Shown in pieces: positions 1-8,038 of a stretch of 64,000 bases of DNA. Below the pieces are notes generated by a model. That model was given only the letters and a program-made list of their open reading frames with translations. It was not told the DNA's origin and searched no databases. The stretch's first letter is position 1, and the number at the start of each line of letters is the position of its first letter. Both the position numbers and the translations under genes were made by a program. This stretch comes from Serratia surfactantfaciens. GTDB lineage: Bacteria > Pseudomonadota > Gammaproteobacteria > Enterobacterales > Enterobacteriaceae. The stretch covers positions 1,860,001 to 1,924,000 of the forward strand of contig NZ_CP016948.1 in the NCBI RefSeq assembly GCF_001642805.2, read 5' to 3'.

Positions 1-50
1 GGTCGCATGTGAAAAATAGCTGAGGGGAAGACGGGCGTGAGAGCCTCTGC

Positions 51-914
51 CTATATTGGAATGCAGTATTCAATCTCAATGTTTTTCATGTCATAGGCGC
101 TGGTTGGTGACTCATCGATTGAATATTTGATGACATCATACCCATTTAAACGATTGAGTCCCTTCAACGGCAGCCATGTATCGTAAATATGGCAAATGAA
201 TTCATTAAGCTTCTCGGCCACACCCTTATAATAGAAGCAAGCGTACATGCCGCCAGGAATGTTAATGGCATGGAGATCGGGATATTCATCGCCTTGTTCG
301 TCACCCTTTACGCAGGTGACGTAACTAAAGTCAACGGAGTCTATTTTTTTCTCGCCTGCGTGATAGTTTAGCAATCCGACGAGGTTTTTAGGCCGGCTGG
401 TCAGCGCTGAAATAAAATTAACCCAGTATTTCATCCATAGCTGCAACTGCCCATCATCAATACGACACCTGGGGTAAGAGTAATAGTTAAATCGCCCCAG
501 AAGCCGTATCTCTTGCTGTAGCACGATATTCATCGGCGGTACATTAATTAACTCGAGACGTATTGGTGGGCACATCCCATTATAGGGCCAGGAGGGGGTT
601 TTCCTGTAAACGGCAGGGGTCACCTGGAATTGACGCTTAAACGAGCGGGTGAATGCTTGCACCGAATCAAACCCGTGATCCCACGCAATGTCAGTGATTG
701 ATTTTTTTGACAGCCTTAATTCAAATGCTGTATGAGTGAGACGTCGCTCACGAAGATATTGCCCGAGAATCTTCCCGGTCTCCTCTCTAAATATCCGCTG
801 AAAATGCCATTTTGAGTACCCGGATCGGCAAGTAACTTCATCTAACGTGAGCCTGCCAGAGATATTTTCCTCAATCCAGGCCAACATTACCCTGACCACT
901 TCGGCTCTATGCAT
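51..914 (-). CDS. AraC-family regulator with GyrI-like C-terminal domain (Rob-like)
   Basis: A 287-residue transcription regulator. The N-terminal ~105 residues form an AraC/XylS double helix-turn-helix of the MarA/SoxS/Rob type: WIEENISGRLTLDEV, then SGYSKWHFQRIFRE, then SITDIAWDHGFDSVQAFTRSFKRQF. The C-terminal ~165 residues fit a GyrI-like effector domain, and the total length equals that of Rob. It starts 10 bp downstream of the AraC gene before it on the same strand, so the two are probably cotranscribed with the dsbA-like and quinone-oxidoreductase-like genes. Family knowledge: Rob-type proteins activate efflux and redox-stress genes when small ligands bind. It is a Rob paralogue or a closely related regulator; its targets cannot be read from the sequence. 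Confidence 0.85.
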   Translation of the reverse strand: MHRAEVVRVMLAWIEENISGRLTLDEVTCRSGYSKWHFQRIFREETGKILGQYLRERRLTHTAFELRLSKKSITDIAWDHGFDSVQAFTRSFKRQFQVTPAVYRKTPSWPYNGMCPPIRLELINVPPMNIVLQQEIRLLGRFNYYSYPRCRIDDGQLQLWMKYWVNFISALTSRPKNLVGLLNYHAGEKKIDSVDFSYVTCVKGDEQGDEYPDLHAINIPGGMYACFYYKGVAEKLNEFICHIYDTWLPLKGLNRLNGYDVIKYSIDESPTSAYDMKNIEIEYCIPI

Positions 915-923
915 ATTATATCC

Positions 924-1943
924 TTATCCATTGGTCGCTGAATTCATCGCCCTGACTTTGGAGGGCGGCATACCAAACCAGCGTCTGGATGAAACCGTAA
1001 GGACCGATTGATCGGCAAAACCGAGCAAAGGTGCCAACTGTGACAGCGGCATACGGGTTTGCGTGAGAAAACGAAATGCGATTTCCTGGCGGACTTCATC
1101 ACGGATCAGGTCAAAAGTCGCGTTTTCTTCGGCCAATTTTCGTTGCATTGTCCGTGGGTGTAAAAACAGCAACTCCGCAATTGAAGACTTGCTTCCACCG
1201 GATGTTCCTATCGTGCAATGCAGGGCTCGACGGACACGACTCACCATCGATAATTCCGGGTTGCCGTAGTGCATCTGTAGATATTCCAGGGCAATGCGTT
1301 TCAATGCCGGGTTAATATTATCGATTTTGCTGCTCAAGGTTTTCGGCGATACGTGTAGCCCAATGTATTCGTGCTCAGGATAAATGACCGCTCGGCCAAA
1401 AAAACGCTGATAGGCGCCGTAATCCGGTTTCCCTTCATAAGGGAAGGTTATCGCCAGTAACTGATAATTTTCTTTGGCAAAAGACTTGAGCATATGGTGC
1501 ATTCTGCCCAGACATTGGTCGATAGTTTGCCGAAACATAGGTGCATTAGGCACGCCGATCTCAATACGCACTTCAACAGAATCGGGAATGAGTGGGCTTG
1601 GTTCAACCAGGCCAAGATGAATCGCGGTGCTATGCACATACATATATTGTGAAGACGTATACATTGCTTCATATACATTTGCTGAATGGCGTATAGCCAG
1701 AGCAAGAGGACCAACAATATCAATATCTTGCTGTGCGGCGAGCCTCAGGCCAAGATCAAAATGCTGTGAGGCAGATGCGCTATCTTCCATGAGTTGCATC
1801 ACGGGAATCAACGGCACCAGCGCGTCATCGACTTCGCCTAAATCCTCGGGTAAACCATGTTTGTAAAGCAGTGGCAATGGGTCGACGCCAAGGTCTTTCA
1901 TGAGGCTGGAATAACCTTTCATGCCGGTAGAACGTACCATCAT
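924..1943 (-). CDS. AraC-family regulator with arabinose-binding-type N-terminal domain
   Basis: A 339-residue regulator. The N-terminal ~200 residues resemble the ligand domain found in OruR/ArgR-like AraC proteins (PF12625 type). The C-terminal HTH reads SSIAELLFLHPRTMQRKLAEE and MPLSQLAPLLGFADQSVLTVSSRRWFGMPPSKVR. The usual SxFSRAFKRWxG helix is replaced by VLTVSSRRWFG, a small departure. A GAGG ribosome site lies 7 nt before the ATG. It sits 34 bp after a dsbA-like gene and 9 bp before the Rob-like gene, so it is probably part of one minus-strand unit with the quinone oxidoreductase. A role in regulating those enzymes is inference from the arrangement. Confidence 0.82.
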   Translation of the reverse strand: MMVRSTGMKGYSSLMKDLGVDPLPLLYKHGLPEDLGEVDDALVPLIPVMQLMEDSASASQHFDLGLRLAAQQDIDIVGPLALAIRHSANVYEAMYTSSQYMYVHSTAIHLGLVEPSPLIPDSVEVRIEIGVPNAPMFRQTIDQCLGRMHHMLKSFAKENYQLLAITFPYEGKPDYGAYQRFFGRAVIYPEHEYIGLHVSPKTLSSKIDNINPALKRIALEYLQMHYGNPELSMVSRVRRALHCTIGTSGGSKSSIAELLFLHPRTMQRKLAEENATFDLIRDEVRQEIAFRFLTQTRMPLSQLAPLLGFADQSVLTVSSRRWFGMPPSKVRAMNSATNG

Positions 1944-1977
1944 CTTTGCACCTCAGCGTACGGTAAGAGTGACGTCA

Positions 1978-2661
1978 TTATTTCTTGATTTCACAAAATC
2001 CGCCATTGCATATTCCTGTCTCCGCTTGTGAGGCCAGCAGAGCCACTTGGTCACGCAGCACATTGATAAACTCATTAACTTCACGGGCGCCAGACACCGT
2101 AGCGCTATCGTTGATAACAAAGTAGGGCACGCCACGGATGCCACGATTACGGGCATCCCACTCATCAAAGCGCACTTCATCAGCAAAAAGATTATTCTCC
2201 AGTACGTCATCGATCTTATCTGCAGGCAAACCGATCTCGAGCGCTAGCGCCCGAAGGACCTGTTGATCGCCGATGTCTTGTCCCTCTGTGAAATAAGCCT
2301 TCAAAAATCTTTCTTTGGCTTTGTCTCCTAATTCATAAAACTTTGCCAAATGGATCAAGCGATGGACATCAAATGTATTGCCTGGCTTGGCAATCTCCCA
2401 CTGGAAGTCCAGCCCCATACGGCTGGCTTCCTGCTCCTCGTGTTTCAAGATCGCCAAAGCCCGTTCCCGGCTGATCCCATACATCTGGCTCATCGTTTCC
2501 GGCAGAGAGACCCCGTGATAGCGAGGAGAATCTGGGCTTAGTTCAAAACTGTGCCATTCGATCTCTGCCTGGATACCTGTTTGCTCTAAAGCGGCTTCCA
2601 ATTTCCGCTTACCGATATAACAAAATGGACAGATGACATCAGACCAAATATCTATTTTCAT
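1978..2661 (-). CDS. DsbA-family (FrnE-like) cytoplasmic thiol oxidoreductase
   Basis: A 227-residue 2-hydroxychromene-2-carboxylate isomerase/DsbA-like protein (FrnE subfamily). The start reads MKIDIWSDVICPFCYIGKRKLEAAL, with the CPFC active site around residues 12-15. A downstream GVPYFVINDSATVSGARE segment supplies the cis-proline loop typical of thioredoxin folds. There is no signal peptide, so it should act in the cytoplasm. Its C-terminus carries a second cysteine pair (GICNGGFCEIKK). A GGAG site lies 8 nt before the ATG. It lies between a quinone oxidoreductase and an AraC regulator on the same strand, which fits a redox-stress or detoxification unit; the substrate is unknown. Confidence 0.88.
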   Translation of the reverse strand: MKIDIWSDVICPFCYIGKRKLEAALEQTGIQAEIEWHSFELSPDSPRYHGVSLPETMSQMYGISRERALAILKHEEQEASRMGLDFQWEIAKPGNTFDVHRLIHLAKFYELGDKAKERFLKAYFTEGQDIGDQQVLRALALEIGLPADKIDDVLENNLFADEVRFDEWDARNRGIRGVPYFVINDSATVSGAREVNEFINVLRDQVALLASQAETGICNGGFCEIKK

Positions 2662-2710
2662 TGTTTATCTCCAGATAGGGCGGTCGCATCACTCGATCGA
2701 CCGCATCAGA

Positions 2711-3694
2711 TTAGCGCTCAATATCGCTGCCGCGCAGTAACACTTTACCTGGCGCATGCTTGGTGCCGATGGCTTTTGCAATATCGCCAAGGTCATAGAC
2801 AGCGGCTACTGGCAGATTCAACCCATCTTTTTGGGCCAACGTTATAATCTCTGAGATCATTCGTGATCGGTATTCGTCGCTCAACGCAGCGAATTTCCGC
2901 AACCCCCAGAAACCGCGAATGATGGCTTGTTTGAAAATGACATCCTGATAGTCAATATATAGCGGTTGATTGCTCATGGCGCCAAACACGACCAGCGTGG
3001 CATTATCATTCATGATGCTCAACATTTCCCCGGTGAGCTTTCCCGCCACAGAGTCCAGCCCAAAGAGCAGTGGCTCCCCGTTTAACGCCGCCTTTATGCG
3101 CGATTGCCAACCCTCTATTTCCGTATTTTCAACCACGTCAACGCCGAGTTCTTTTAGCTCTTGCACCTGATGCTCTTGATTGACCAGACCAATAACCCGG
3201 ATCTGGCGAGAGGCCGCCAATAGCGCAAGGTTCTTGCCTACGGCTCCCGCGGCGGCACTCAAGATCATCCATTGACCGCTTTTAACGCCCAGGTCATCTA
3301 ACACAACGGTTGCGCTTGATGGCATAACGAGTAATTGGGCCGCCAGTTCATCACTGATATCATCCGGAACCGGCAAGAGTGTGGCGGCGGGTGCGACAAA
3401 AGCGTCGGCCCAAGTGCCGATGGCCCCCGATACGGCTACGCGCTGGCCAACTTTCAAGTGCTTCACATCTGCGCCAACCTCGATAACACGGCCGAGAGCT
3501 TCGGTTCCTGCTCGGGCAGGTAACTCCGGTTTGATGCCGTAGGTACCAGAAATTTGCATCAGGTCATGGTTGTGAATCGGTGAGAGAACCATCTGCAACA
3601 ACACTTCGCCGGCTTTTGGCTTCGGGCGAGAGGTTTGTTCGATACGAATAACTTGCTCTGGCTGGCCAAGAGAGTCATGTATAGCAATGCGCAT
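2711..3694 (-). CDS. Zinc-free MDR-type quinone oxidoreductase / enoyl reductase-like
   Basis: A 327-residue medium-chain dehydrogenase/reductase. Visible are the GroES-like N-terminus (EVLLQMVLSPIHNHDLMQISGTYG, PARAGTEALGRVIEVGADVKHLKVGQRVAV), the SAAAGAVGKNLALLA nucleotide-binding turn near residue 150, and GKVLLRG at the C-terminus. It lacks the four-cysteine structural zinc loop, as quinone reductases and mitochondrial-type trans-2-enoyl reductases do. A GGAG site is well placed before the ATG at 3694. It is the first gene of the minus-strand run that ends with two AraC-type regulators, so the promoter should lie in 3695-3915. The exact electron acceptor cannot be told. Confidence 0.85.
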   Translation of the reverse strand: MRIAIHDSLGQPEQVIRIEQTSRPKPKAGEVLLQMVLSPIHNHDLMQISGTYGIKPELPARAGTEALGRVIEVGADVKHLKVGQRVAVSGAIGTWADAFVAPAATLLPVPDDISDELAAQLLVMPSSATVVLDDLGVKSGQWMILSAAAGAVGKNLALLAASRQIRVIGLVNQEHQVQELKELGVDVVENTEIEGWQSRIKAALNGEPLLFGLDSVAGKLTGEMLSIMNDNATLVVFGAMSNQPLYIDYQDVIFKQAIIRGFWGLRKFAALSDEYRSRMISEIITLAQKDGLNLPVAAVYDLGDIAKAIGTKHAPGKVLLRGSDIER

Positions 3695-3915
3695 TATTTA
3701 TGCTCCTTATTGTTTAATAGGTTAAAAGTATACTTATCAGCGGCCCCGTGTTCTTGATGTCACGAGTCGTATTTTTGTGTTTACGAGACACAAGGGGTGA
3801 AGTGCAGTCAATCAATAGGGTTGAAACAGGTATTTTTCTGTCGGGGCTGTCAGCTGAACGTTAAATAAAGGCGGACCCGCATGCATTTTTCTGCGTTACC
3901 ATGGGTCGCAATTTT

Positions 3916-3951
3916 TCTCAGATTTCACGTAGCGCGATCAAAAAAGGAGGG
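3916..3951 (+). repeat. Left arm of 36-bp inverted repeat
   Basis: Thirty-five of 36 bases are the reverse complement of 4969-5004, including a perfect 31-nt block (3916-3946). The arm begins TCTCAGATTTCACG and ends in the GGAGGG ribosome site of the following gene, so the repeat includes that gene's translation start region. The two arms lie 1.09 kb apart and face each other. Confidence 0.85.
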
Positions 3952-3955
3952 TATT

Positions 3956-4336
3956 TTGACCCATTCTGCAGTGTTGCTGAGTCTATTCCAGACGCTTGAA
4001 GTTGAACTGCACCAGTCAACGGTGCGCCGCGATCCGCAGCGTGTTGCGGCATTGTTGCATGAAGACTTTGAAGAGATTGGTCGTTCAGGCCTACGTTATG
4101 ACAAATGCCAAACCGTTGCGGCGCTGGAGATGGAAACGGATTATCCGCCGATTTTCGCCGCAGGCTTTAAGCTGGCGAAAATCAGTGAAGGCGCCGTGTT
4201 GCTGACGTATAAAAGTTTTCAGCGTGACGCGCAGGGCCGCGTCGTTCGTTGCACCGAACGCTCATCGATTTGGCTCCTGACGGAAAAGGCGGGTTGGCAG
4301 ATGCGCTTTCATCAAGGTACGCCGACTAAGGGCTAA
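3956..4336 (+). CDS. Small NTF2-like (DUF4440-type) protein, TTG start
   Basis: A 126-residue protein of the SnoaL/NTF2-like DUF4440 type, judged from the pattern QTLEVELHQSTVRRDPQRVAALLHEDFEEIGRSG, later LLTYKSFQRDAQG and SSIWLLTEKAGWQMRFHQGT. The TTG at 3956 was chosen because AAAAAAGGAGGG ends 4-5 nt before it. Longer readings from an ATG at 3881 have no ribosome site and would code through the inverted repeat. Family members are often small ligand-binding or enzyme-like domains of unknown role. It is the only intact gene inside the region bracketed by the 36-bp inverted repeat. Confidence 0.72.
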   Translation: MTHSAVLLSLFQTLEVELHQSTVRRDPQRVAALLHEDFEEIGRSGLRYDKCQTVAALEMETDYPPIFAAGFKLAKISEGAVLLTYKSFQRDAQGRVVRCTERSSIWLLTEKAGWQMRFHQGTPTKG

Positions 4337-4374
4337 ACTGAGATGATGAAACTGAGATGTGTCGATAGATGGGC

Positions 4375-4536
4375 TTAAACATAAAAAAGGATATCAGTCT
4401 GATAAGCCTTGAAGGTGAGGTGAGAAAGGACGGGCAGGATAACCCCGGTGCGTACCCAGTAATTCCATTTAACATAATATACATTATGCGCACCAGGGTA
4501 AGGATACAGGGATTCTGGCGTCCAGGCCTGATTCAT
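4375..4536 (-). CDS. 53-residue open frame coupled to the GrpB-like remnant
   Basis: A short frame beginning MNQAWTPESLYPYPG and ending KAYQTDILFYV. Its ATG overlaps the stop of the GrpB-like frame (ATGA at 4533-4536), and GGAG lies 7 nt before it, so it looks like the second gene of a former two-gene unit. Its last ~25 residues are hydrophobic with little character, so it may be the start of a longer gene whose end was lost. I do not recognise the family. It could be a remnant rather than an active gene. Confidence 0.35.
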   Translation of the reverse strand: MNQAWTPESLYPYPGAHNVYYVKWNYWVRTGVILPVLSHLTFKAYQTDILFYV

Positions 4537-4905
4537 GGGGTTTCTCCTGCGGCCAACCAAGTCCGCACCAGCTGCTCATGCCTTTGAACAAATTCGTTTT
4601 TCAGCCGGCCATAGGCCTCTGGTTTTTATCTACAGGCTTCCGCAGTCTCCGCGTATTGCTGAGCAACACCATGATGCTTGCGCAGATAATCTCTGAACGC
4701 CAAATGTCTGATCGCCTGTTCACTTCCCGCAGTAAATACATGCACGTGATGCGTGCGATTGTCGTTTCCCTTGATGTCGTAACGCCTGCCGGCAATCCCG
4801 TTCTCGCCACGCGACGTTGCCGTTCTCGCCAGCCACTATCTCGCCATCTTTATAACGTTCCACCCATAAGCTTTGGCCGTGCTGATGCGCGCTGCCATTG
4901 TCCAC
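4533..4905 (-). pseudogene. Decayed GrpB-family (UPF0157) gene, C-terminal part
   Basis: Read on the minus strand, one frame gives the GrpB signature in order: RGENGIAGRRYDIKGND, NRTHHVHVF, RHLAFRDYLRKHHGVAQQY, then KPEAYGRLKNEFVQRHEQLV and WLAAGETP before a TGA. A TAA interrupts this frame at 4626-4628, just before KPEAYG, and the reading frame upstream of about 4830 changes. The N-terminal ~80 residues that normally carry the GSTSVPGL nucleotidyltransferase-like motif are missing. GrpB proteins belong to the nucleotidyltransferase superfamily and their role is poorly known. The gene is broken at both ends or by stop plus frameshift. Confidence 0.6.
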
Positions 4906-4968
4906 TTCATTAATGATGACCGGACATGATTTTCAATGGCGTATACCTGCCGGTATTGGTCAGGAACC

Positions 4969-5004
4969 CCCTGCTTTTTTGATCGCGCTACGTGAAATCT
5001 GAGA
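4969..5004 (-). repeat. Right arm of 36-bp inverted repeat
   Basis: Reverse complement of 3916-3951 with one mismatch (position 4973 against 3947). The sequence beyond the arm toward the inside (4930-4968) is weakly similar to the start of the 3956 gene, as if a second, diverged copy of that gene's leader had been placed in opposite orientation. Confidence 0.85.
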
Positions 5005-5170
5005 GAATTCGGCAGCTACGATACTGCAGATTTCTCCCAAACGCGTCTCTTAAACGGGCACTATTTGCATGCTAAATGCACATGGCGTGTGTTTGCATCG
5101 CTTCCGACACCAATCACGGTATTGGCTATACTGAATGGGACATTTTTCTGCATCCTTCAGGAGTATTTCC

Positions 5171-5548
5171 ATGTTTGATCATGTGAAATTTGGCGTTAGC
5201 GACTTCGCCCTCAGCAAAGCGTTTTTCCTCACTGCGCTGGCGCCGCTGGGCGTAAAGGTCGTGGCCGAAGGTGAACCCGCATACGGCGTTGAAATGTGTC
5301 CCGATCGAGGTAACGTTTCCTTATGTCTGTTTCAGACCGATGAAAAACCTGCGCATCTGCACCTGGCATTTGCCGCCAGCAGCCGTGAACAGGTCGATGC
5401 GTTCTACCATGCCGCGTTAAACGCCGGCGGCAAAGACAACGGCGCGCCCGGTTTGCGGCCCCAATACCATGCTCACTACTATGCGGCATTTGTGATCGCC
5501 CCGGATGGCCATAATATCGAGGCGGTTTGCCATATCTCGCTGGATTAG
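5171..5548 (+). CDS. VOC-family (glyoxalase/bleomycin-resistance-like) protein
   Basis: A 125-residue single vicinal-oxygen-chelate domain. It begins MFDHVKFGVSDFALSKAFF, has AHLHLAFAASSREQVDAFYHAALNAGG in the middle and ends YYAAFVIAPDGHNIEAVCH. His4, the His of HLHLAF and the Glu of HNIEAV are the usual metal-ligand positions. CAGGAG lies 8-9 nt before the ATG at 5171; the open frame extends upstream but without a start signal. Such proteins act as metal-dependent lyases, dioxygenases or drug binders. The substrate is unknown, and the gene stands alone between the inverted-repeat region and the ybaK-like gene. Confidence 0.85.
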   Translation: MFDHVKFGVSDFALSKAFFLTALAPLGVKVVAEGEPAYGVEMCPDRGNVSLCLFQTDEKPAHLHLAFAASSREQVDAFYHAALNAGGKDNGAPGLRPQYHAHYYAAFVIAPDGHNIEAVCHISLD

Positions 5549-5633
5549 TGATTTTTTCAGTTAAAACAGCACATTAACTAAGTAGCTACCATCTCTATTT
5601 AACATAACACAAATGTGACGTCTTCACTTAGCG

Positions 5634-6092
5634 TTACCCTGTCACGTCAATCCACTCTGCTCCGGTGATGCTGGCGAGCCGTTGTGGCGCAATTCTCACG
5701 CCTGAATTATCGCTACCGCCTGCCGGAAGCACTTCATCGTAATCACGCAGGCTGCGATCGCAGTAAATTCTGACCGATTCCAGCGCGGCAAAGGGGCAAA
5801 CGCCGCCGGGCGGATAGCCGGTCAGCGCCTCCACCTCCTCTGCCGGCAGCATGCGCGCCTTTACGCCGAAGTATTGCTTGTACTTTTTGTTGTCGATCCG
5901 GGCGGTTCCCGCCATCACCAACAGCACTACGCCGTCGTTCACGCGAAACGACAGCGTCTTGGCGATCTGCCCACTCTCAACGCCAAAGGCTTCCGCCGCC
6001 AGCGCCACCGTCGCGGTGTTCTTTGCCAACACCGTTACCGCCGCTTCCGGTGCGTGCTCGGTCAGAAATCGCTGAACGCGTTCTATGCTCAT
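5634..6092 (-). CDS. YbaK/ProX-type aminoacyl-tRNA editing protein
   Basis: A 152-residue YbaK/EbsC-fold protein. Landmarks are the opening SIERVQRFLTEHAP, GQIAKTLSFRVNDGVVLLVMAG, DNKKYKQYFGVKARMLPAEEVEALTGYPPGGVCPFA and the terminal GSDNSGVRIAPQRL. The K in AKTL and the GYPPGGVCPF loop are characteristic of deacylases that hydrolyse mischarged tRNA (Cys-tRNA-Pro, Ala-tRNA-Pro). The ATG at 6092 was chosen because AGGAGG lies 7 nt before it; the frame is open 63 nt further. It is cytoplasmic and apparently monocistronic. Confidence 0.9.
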   Translation of the reverse strand: MSIERVQRFLTEHAPEAAVTVLAKNTATVALAAEAFGVESGQIAKTLSFRVNDGVVLLVMAGTARIDNKKYKQYFGVKARMLPAEEVEALTGYPPGGVCPFAALESVRIYCDRSLRDYDEVLPAGGSDNSGVRIAPQRLASITGAEWIDVTG

Positions 6093-6260
6093 GCCCTTCC
6101 TCCTGGTATTGCTAACCCATTGATAATGCCGAAGTGATGGTTTCGGTTTTAACATCGCATGCTAAAAATGAGAATCAAAATTGTTCAAATCGCTGAATCT
6201 GAACAAAGCTTTAAGAGGTCAATGCCCTTTTTACTCATCATTTTTCATGGAGATACCTGA

Positions 6261-6686
6261 ATGACCACGCAAACGACAGCAAGGCCTTCAGCGGCTGCGG
6301 TGGCCGTCTATGAATGGCTCAACCCGATACCCTACGGATTTTTCACTGCGGCGCTGATTTTCGACATTATCTATGCCTGCACGGCGAATATTCAGTGGGT
6401 CAATGGTGCCGGTTGGCTGATCGCCATCGGCCTGGTTTTTGCCATTATTCCCCGGCTGATTAACCTGGTGCAAGTGTGGTTCGGCAGCAGCCGCCGGCTG
6501 GGAGCATCGGTCAAACTCCACTTCTGGTTGAATCTGATCGCCATCGTTCTCGCCATCGTCAACGCTTTCGTGCATAGCCGTGATGCGTATGCCGTGGTGC
6601 CGCAAGGTGTGGTGCTGTCTGCCATCGTGGTCGCGCTGCTGAGCCTGGCTAATATTCTGCTGGCCCTTGCTGCCCGTGCAAAATAA
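6261..6686 (+). CDS. DUF2231-type four-helix membrane protein
   Basis: A 141-residue inner-membrane protein with four predicted helices: PIPYGFFTAALIFDIIYACT, GAGWLIAIGLVFAIIPRLI, HFWLNLIAIVLAIVNAFVH and VVLSAIVVALLSLANILLAL. The pattern NPIPYG at the start and H-WLN in the third helix fits DUF2231 membrane proteins, some of which bind haem. It ends 10 bp before the lipoprotein gene that follows, so the two are surely cotranscribed. It could anchor or pass electrons from the periplasmic sugar-dehydrogenase-like partner, which is inference from the pairing. Confidence 0.82.
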   Translation: MTTQTTARPSAAAVAVYEWLNPIPYGFFTAALIFDIIYACTANIQWVNGAGWLIAIGLVFAIIPRLINLVQVWFGSSRRLGASVKLHFWLNLIAIVLAIVNAFVHSRDAYAVVPQGVVLSAIVVALLSLANILLALAARAK

Positions 6687-6696
6687 GGAGGTTTTC

Positions 6697-7998
6697 ATGA
6701 AGCTATCATCCCTGGCGCTCTCTCTGGCTGCCGTTTTGGCACTGGCAGGTTGTGATAACAGCGCCGTCATTTCGCCAGAGCAACAAATGGGCCCGGATCC
6801 GACGTTGCCGGCGGCGCAAAACTTCCTGATCCCGCCGATGCAGGTGCCTAAGGGCGTGGGCTGGCAACAGAACCAGATGCCGAAAGTGGCCGAAGGCTTG
6901 AAAATCGAAAAGGTGGCGGACGGTTTACTGCATCCGCGCCAGTTGCTTACCCTGCCCAACGGCGATGTGTTGGTAGTGGAAGCCAACGGGCCGGGCACCG
7001 AAGCGGTAAGCACGACCAAGCAACTGATCGCCGGCCTGGTGAAAGGCCAATCCGGTAAAGGCGGCAAAGGCGGCAACCGCATCACCCTGCTACGCCCCAC
7101 TGCCGACGGCAGTTGGGAAAAGCATGTTTTCCTCGAGGGGCTCGATTCCCCATTTGGCGTCCAGCTGATTGGCAACACGCTGTACGTGGCCAACACCGGC
7201 AACATCATGCAGTACGCCTATCAGCCGGGTGAGACGCGCATCAGCGATGCGGGTAAAGAGCTGGCCGACCTGCCGGACACAATCAATCACCACTGGACCA
7301 AGGCGCTGTTGGCCAGCCCAGACGGGAAGAAGCTGTATGTCGGGGTGGGTTCCAACAGCAACATCACCGAGAACGGCCTGGCCGTAGAGTACCGGCGCGC
7401 CGCCGTGCTGGAAGTCGACACCGCCTCCGGCGCCAGCCGCATTTTTGCCAGCGGCCTGCGCAACCCGACCGGGCTGCAGTGGGAGCCGCACAGCGGCAAG
7501 CTGTGGGCTATCGTCAACGAGCGTGACGAGATCGGCGCCGATCTGGTGCCGGACTACCTGACCTCGGTGCAGGACGGCGGGTTCTACGGCTGGCCTTACA
7601 GCTACTTTGGTCAGCATGTCGATCGGCGGGTGCAGCCGGCGCGGCCGGATCTTGTGGCGAAAGCCATCAAGCCGGACTACGCGCTCAGCTCGCACGTCGC
7701 GCCGCTGGGGCTGCTGTTCTACACCGCGAGCGCTTTGCCGGCCGACTATCACGGCGGCGCCTTTATCAGCGAACACGGCAGTTGGGATCGATCGCCGCTG
7801 AACGGCTACCGGGTCAGCTATGTGGCGTTTGAACAAGGCAAGCCGGTTGGCAAGCTCAAAGCGGTGGTCACCGGCTTTGTCTCCGACGACGAGAAGGAAC
7901 TCTATGGCGCCCCGGTGGGGTTGGCTGTCGATAAGACCGGCGCTTTGCTGGTTGCGGATGACGTCGGCAATACCGTTTGGCGCGTCAGCGCCAAATAA
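6697..7998 (+). CDS. Sorbosone-dehydrogenase-like beta-propeller lipoprotein
   Basis: A 433-residue lipoprotein: MKLSSLALSLAAVLALAGC gives a signal peptide with lipobox LAGC. The rest is a PQQ-dependent soluble-glucose-dehydrogenase/L-sorbosone-dehydrogenase beta-propeller: LLHPRQLLTLPNGDVLVVEA, HHWTKALLASPDGKKLYVGVGS, ASGLRNPTGLQWEP, GGAFISEHGSWDRSPLNGY and LYGAPVGLAVDKTGALLVADD. The ATG at 6697 has AAGGAGG 4-10 nt before it. It should sit at the periplasmic face of a membrane and oxidise an aldose-like substrate if PQQ is supplied; no PQQ genes are seen here. It is coupled to the DUF2231 gene. Confidence 0.85.
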   Translation: MKLSSLALSLAAVLALAGCDNSAVISPEQQMGPDPTLPAAQNFLIPPMQVPKGVGWQQNQMPKVAEGLKIEKVADGLLHPRQLLTLPNGDVLVVEANGPGTEAVSTTKQLIAGLVKGQSGKGGKGGNRITLLRPTADGSWEKHVFLEGLDSPFGVQLIGNTLYVANTGNIMQYAYQPGETRISDAGKELADLPDTINHHWTKALLASPDGKKLYVGVGSNSNITENGLAVEYRRAAVLEVDTASGASRIFASGLRNPTGLQWEPHSGKLWAIVNERDEIGADLVPDYLTSVQDGGFYGWPYSYFGQHVDRRVQPARPDLVAKAIKPDYALSSHVAPLGLLFYTASALPADYHGGAFISEHGSWDRSPLNGYRVSYVAFEQGKPVGKLKAVVTGFVSDDEKELYGAPVGLAVDKTGALLVADDVGNTVWRVSAK

Positions 7999-8004
7999 GG
8001 TTAA

Positions 8005-8030
8005 CGGTCGGGTTCAGGAGAACCCGACCG
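8005..8030. terminator. Bidirectional terminator-like hairpin
   Basis: Perfect 10-bp stem CGGTCGGGTT / AACCCGACCG with loop CAGGAG, in the 40-bp gap between convergent genes ending at 7998 and 8039. No long T run follows on either strand, so its strength is uncertain. Confidence 0.6.
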
Positions 8031-8038
8031 TGACATTG

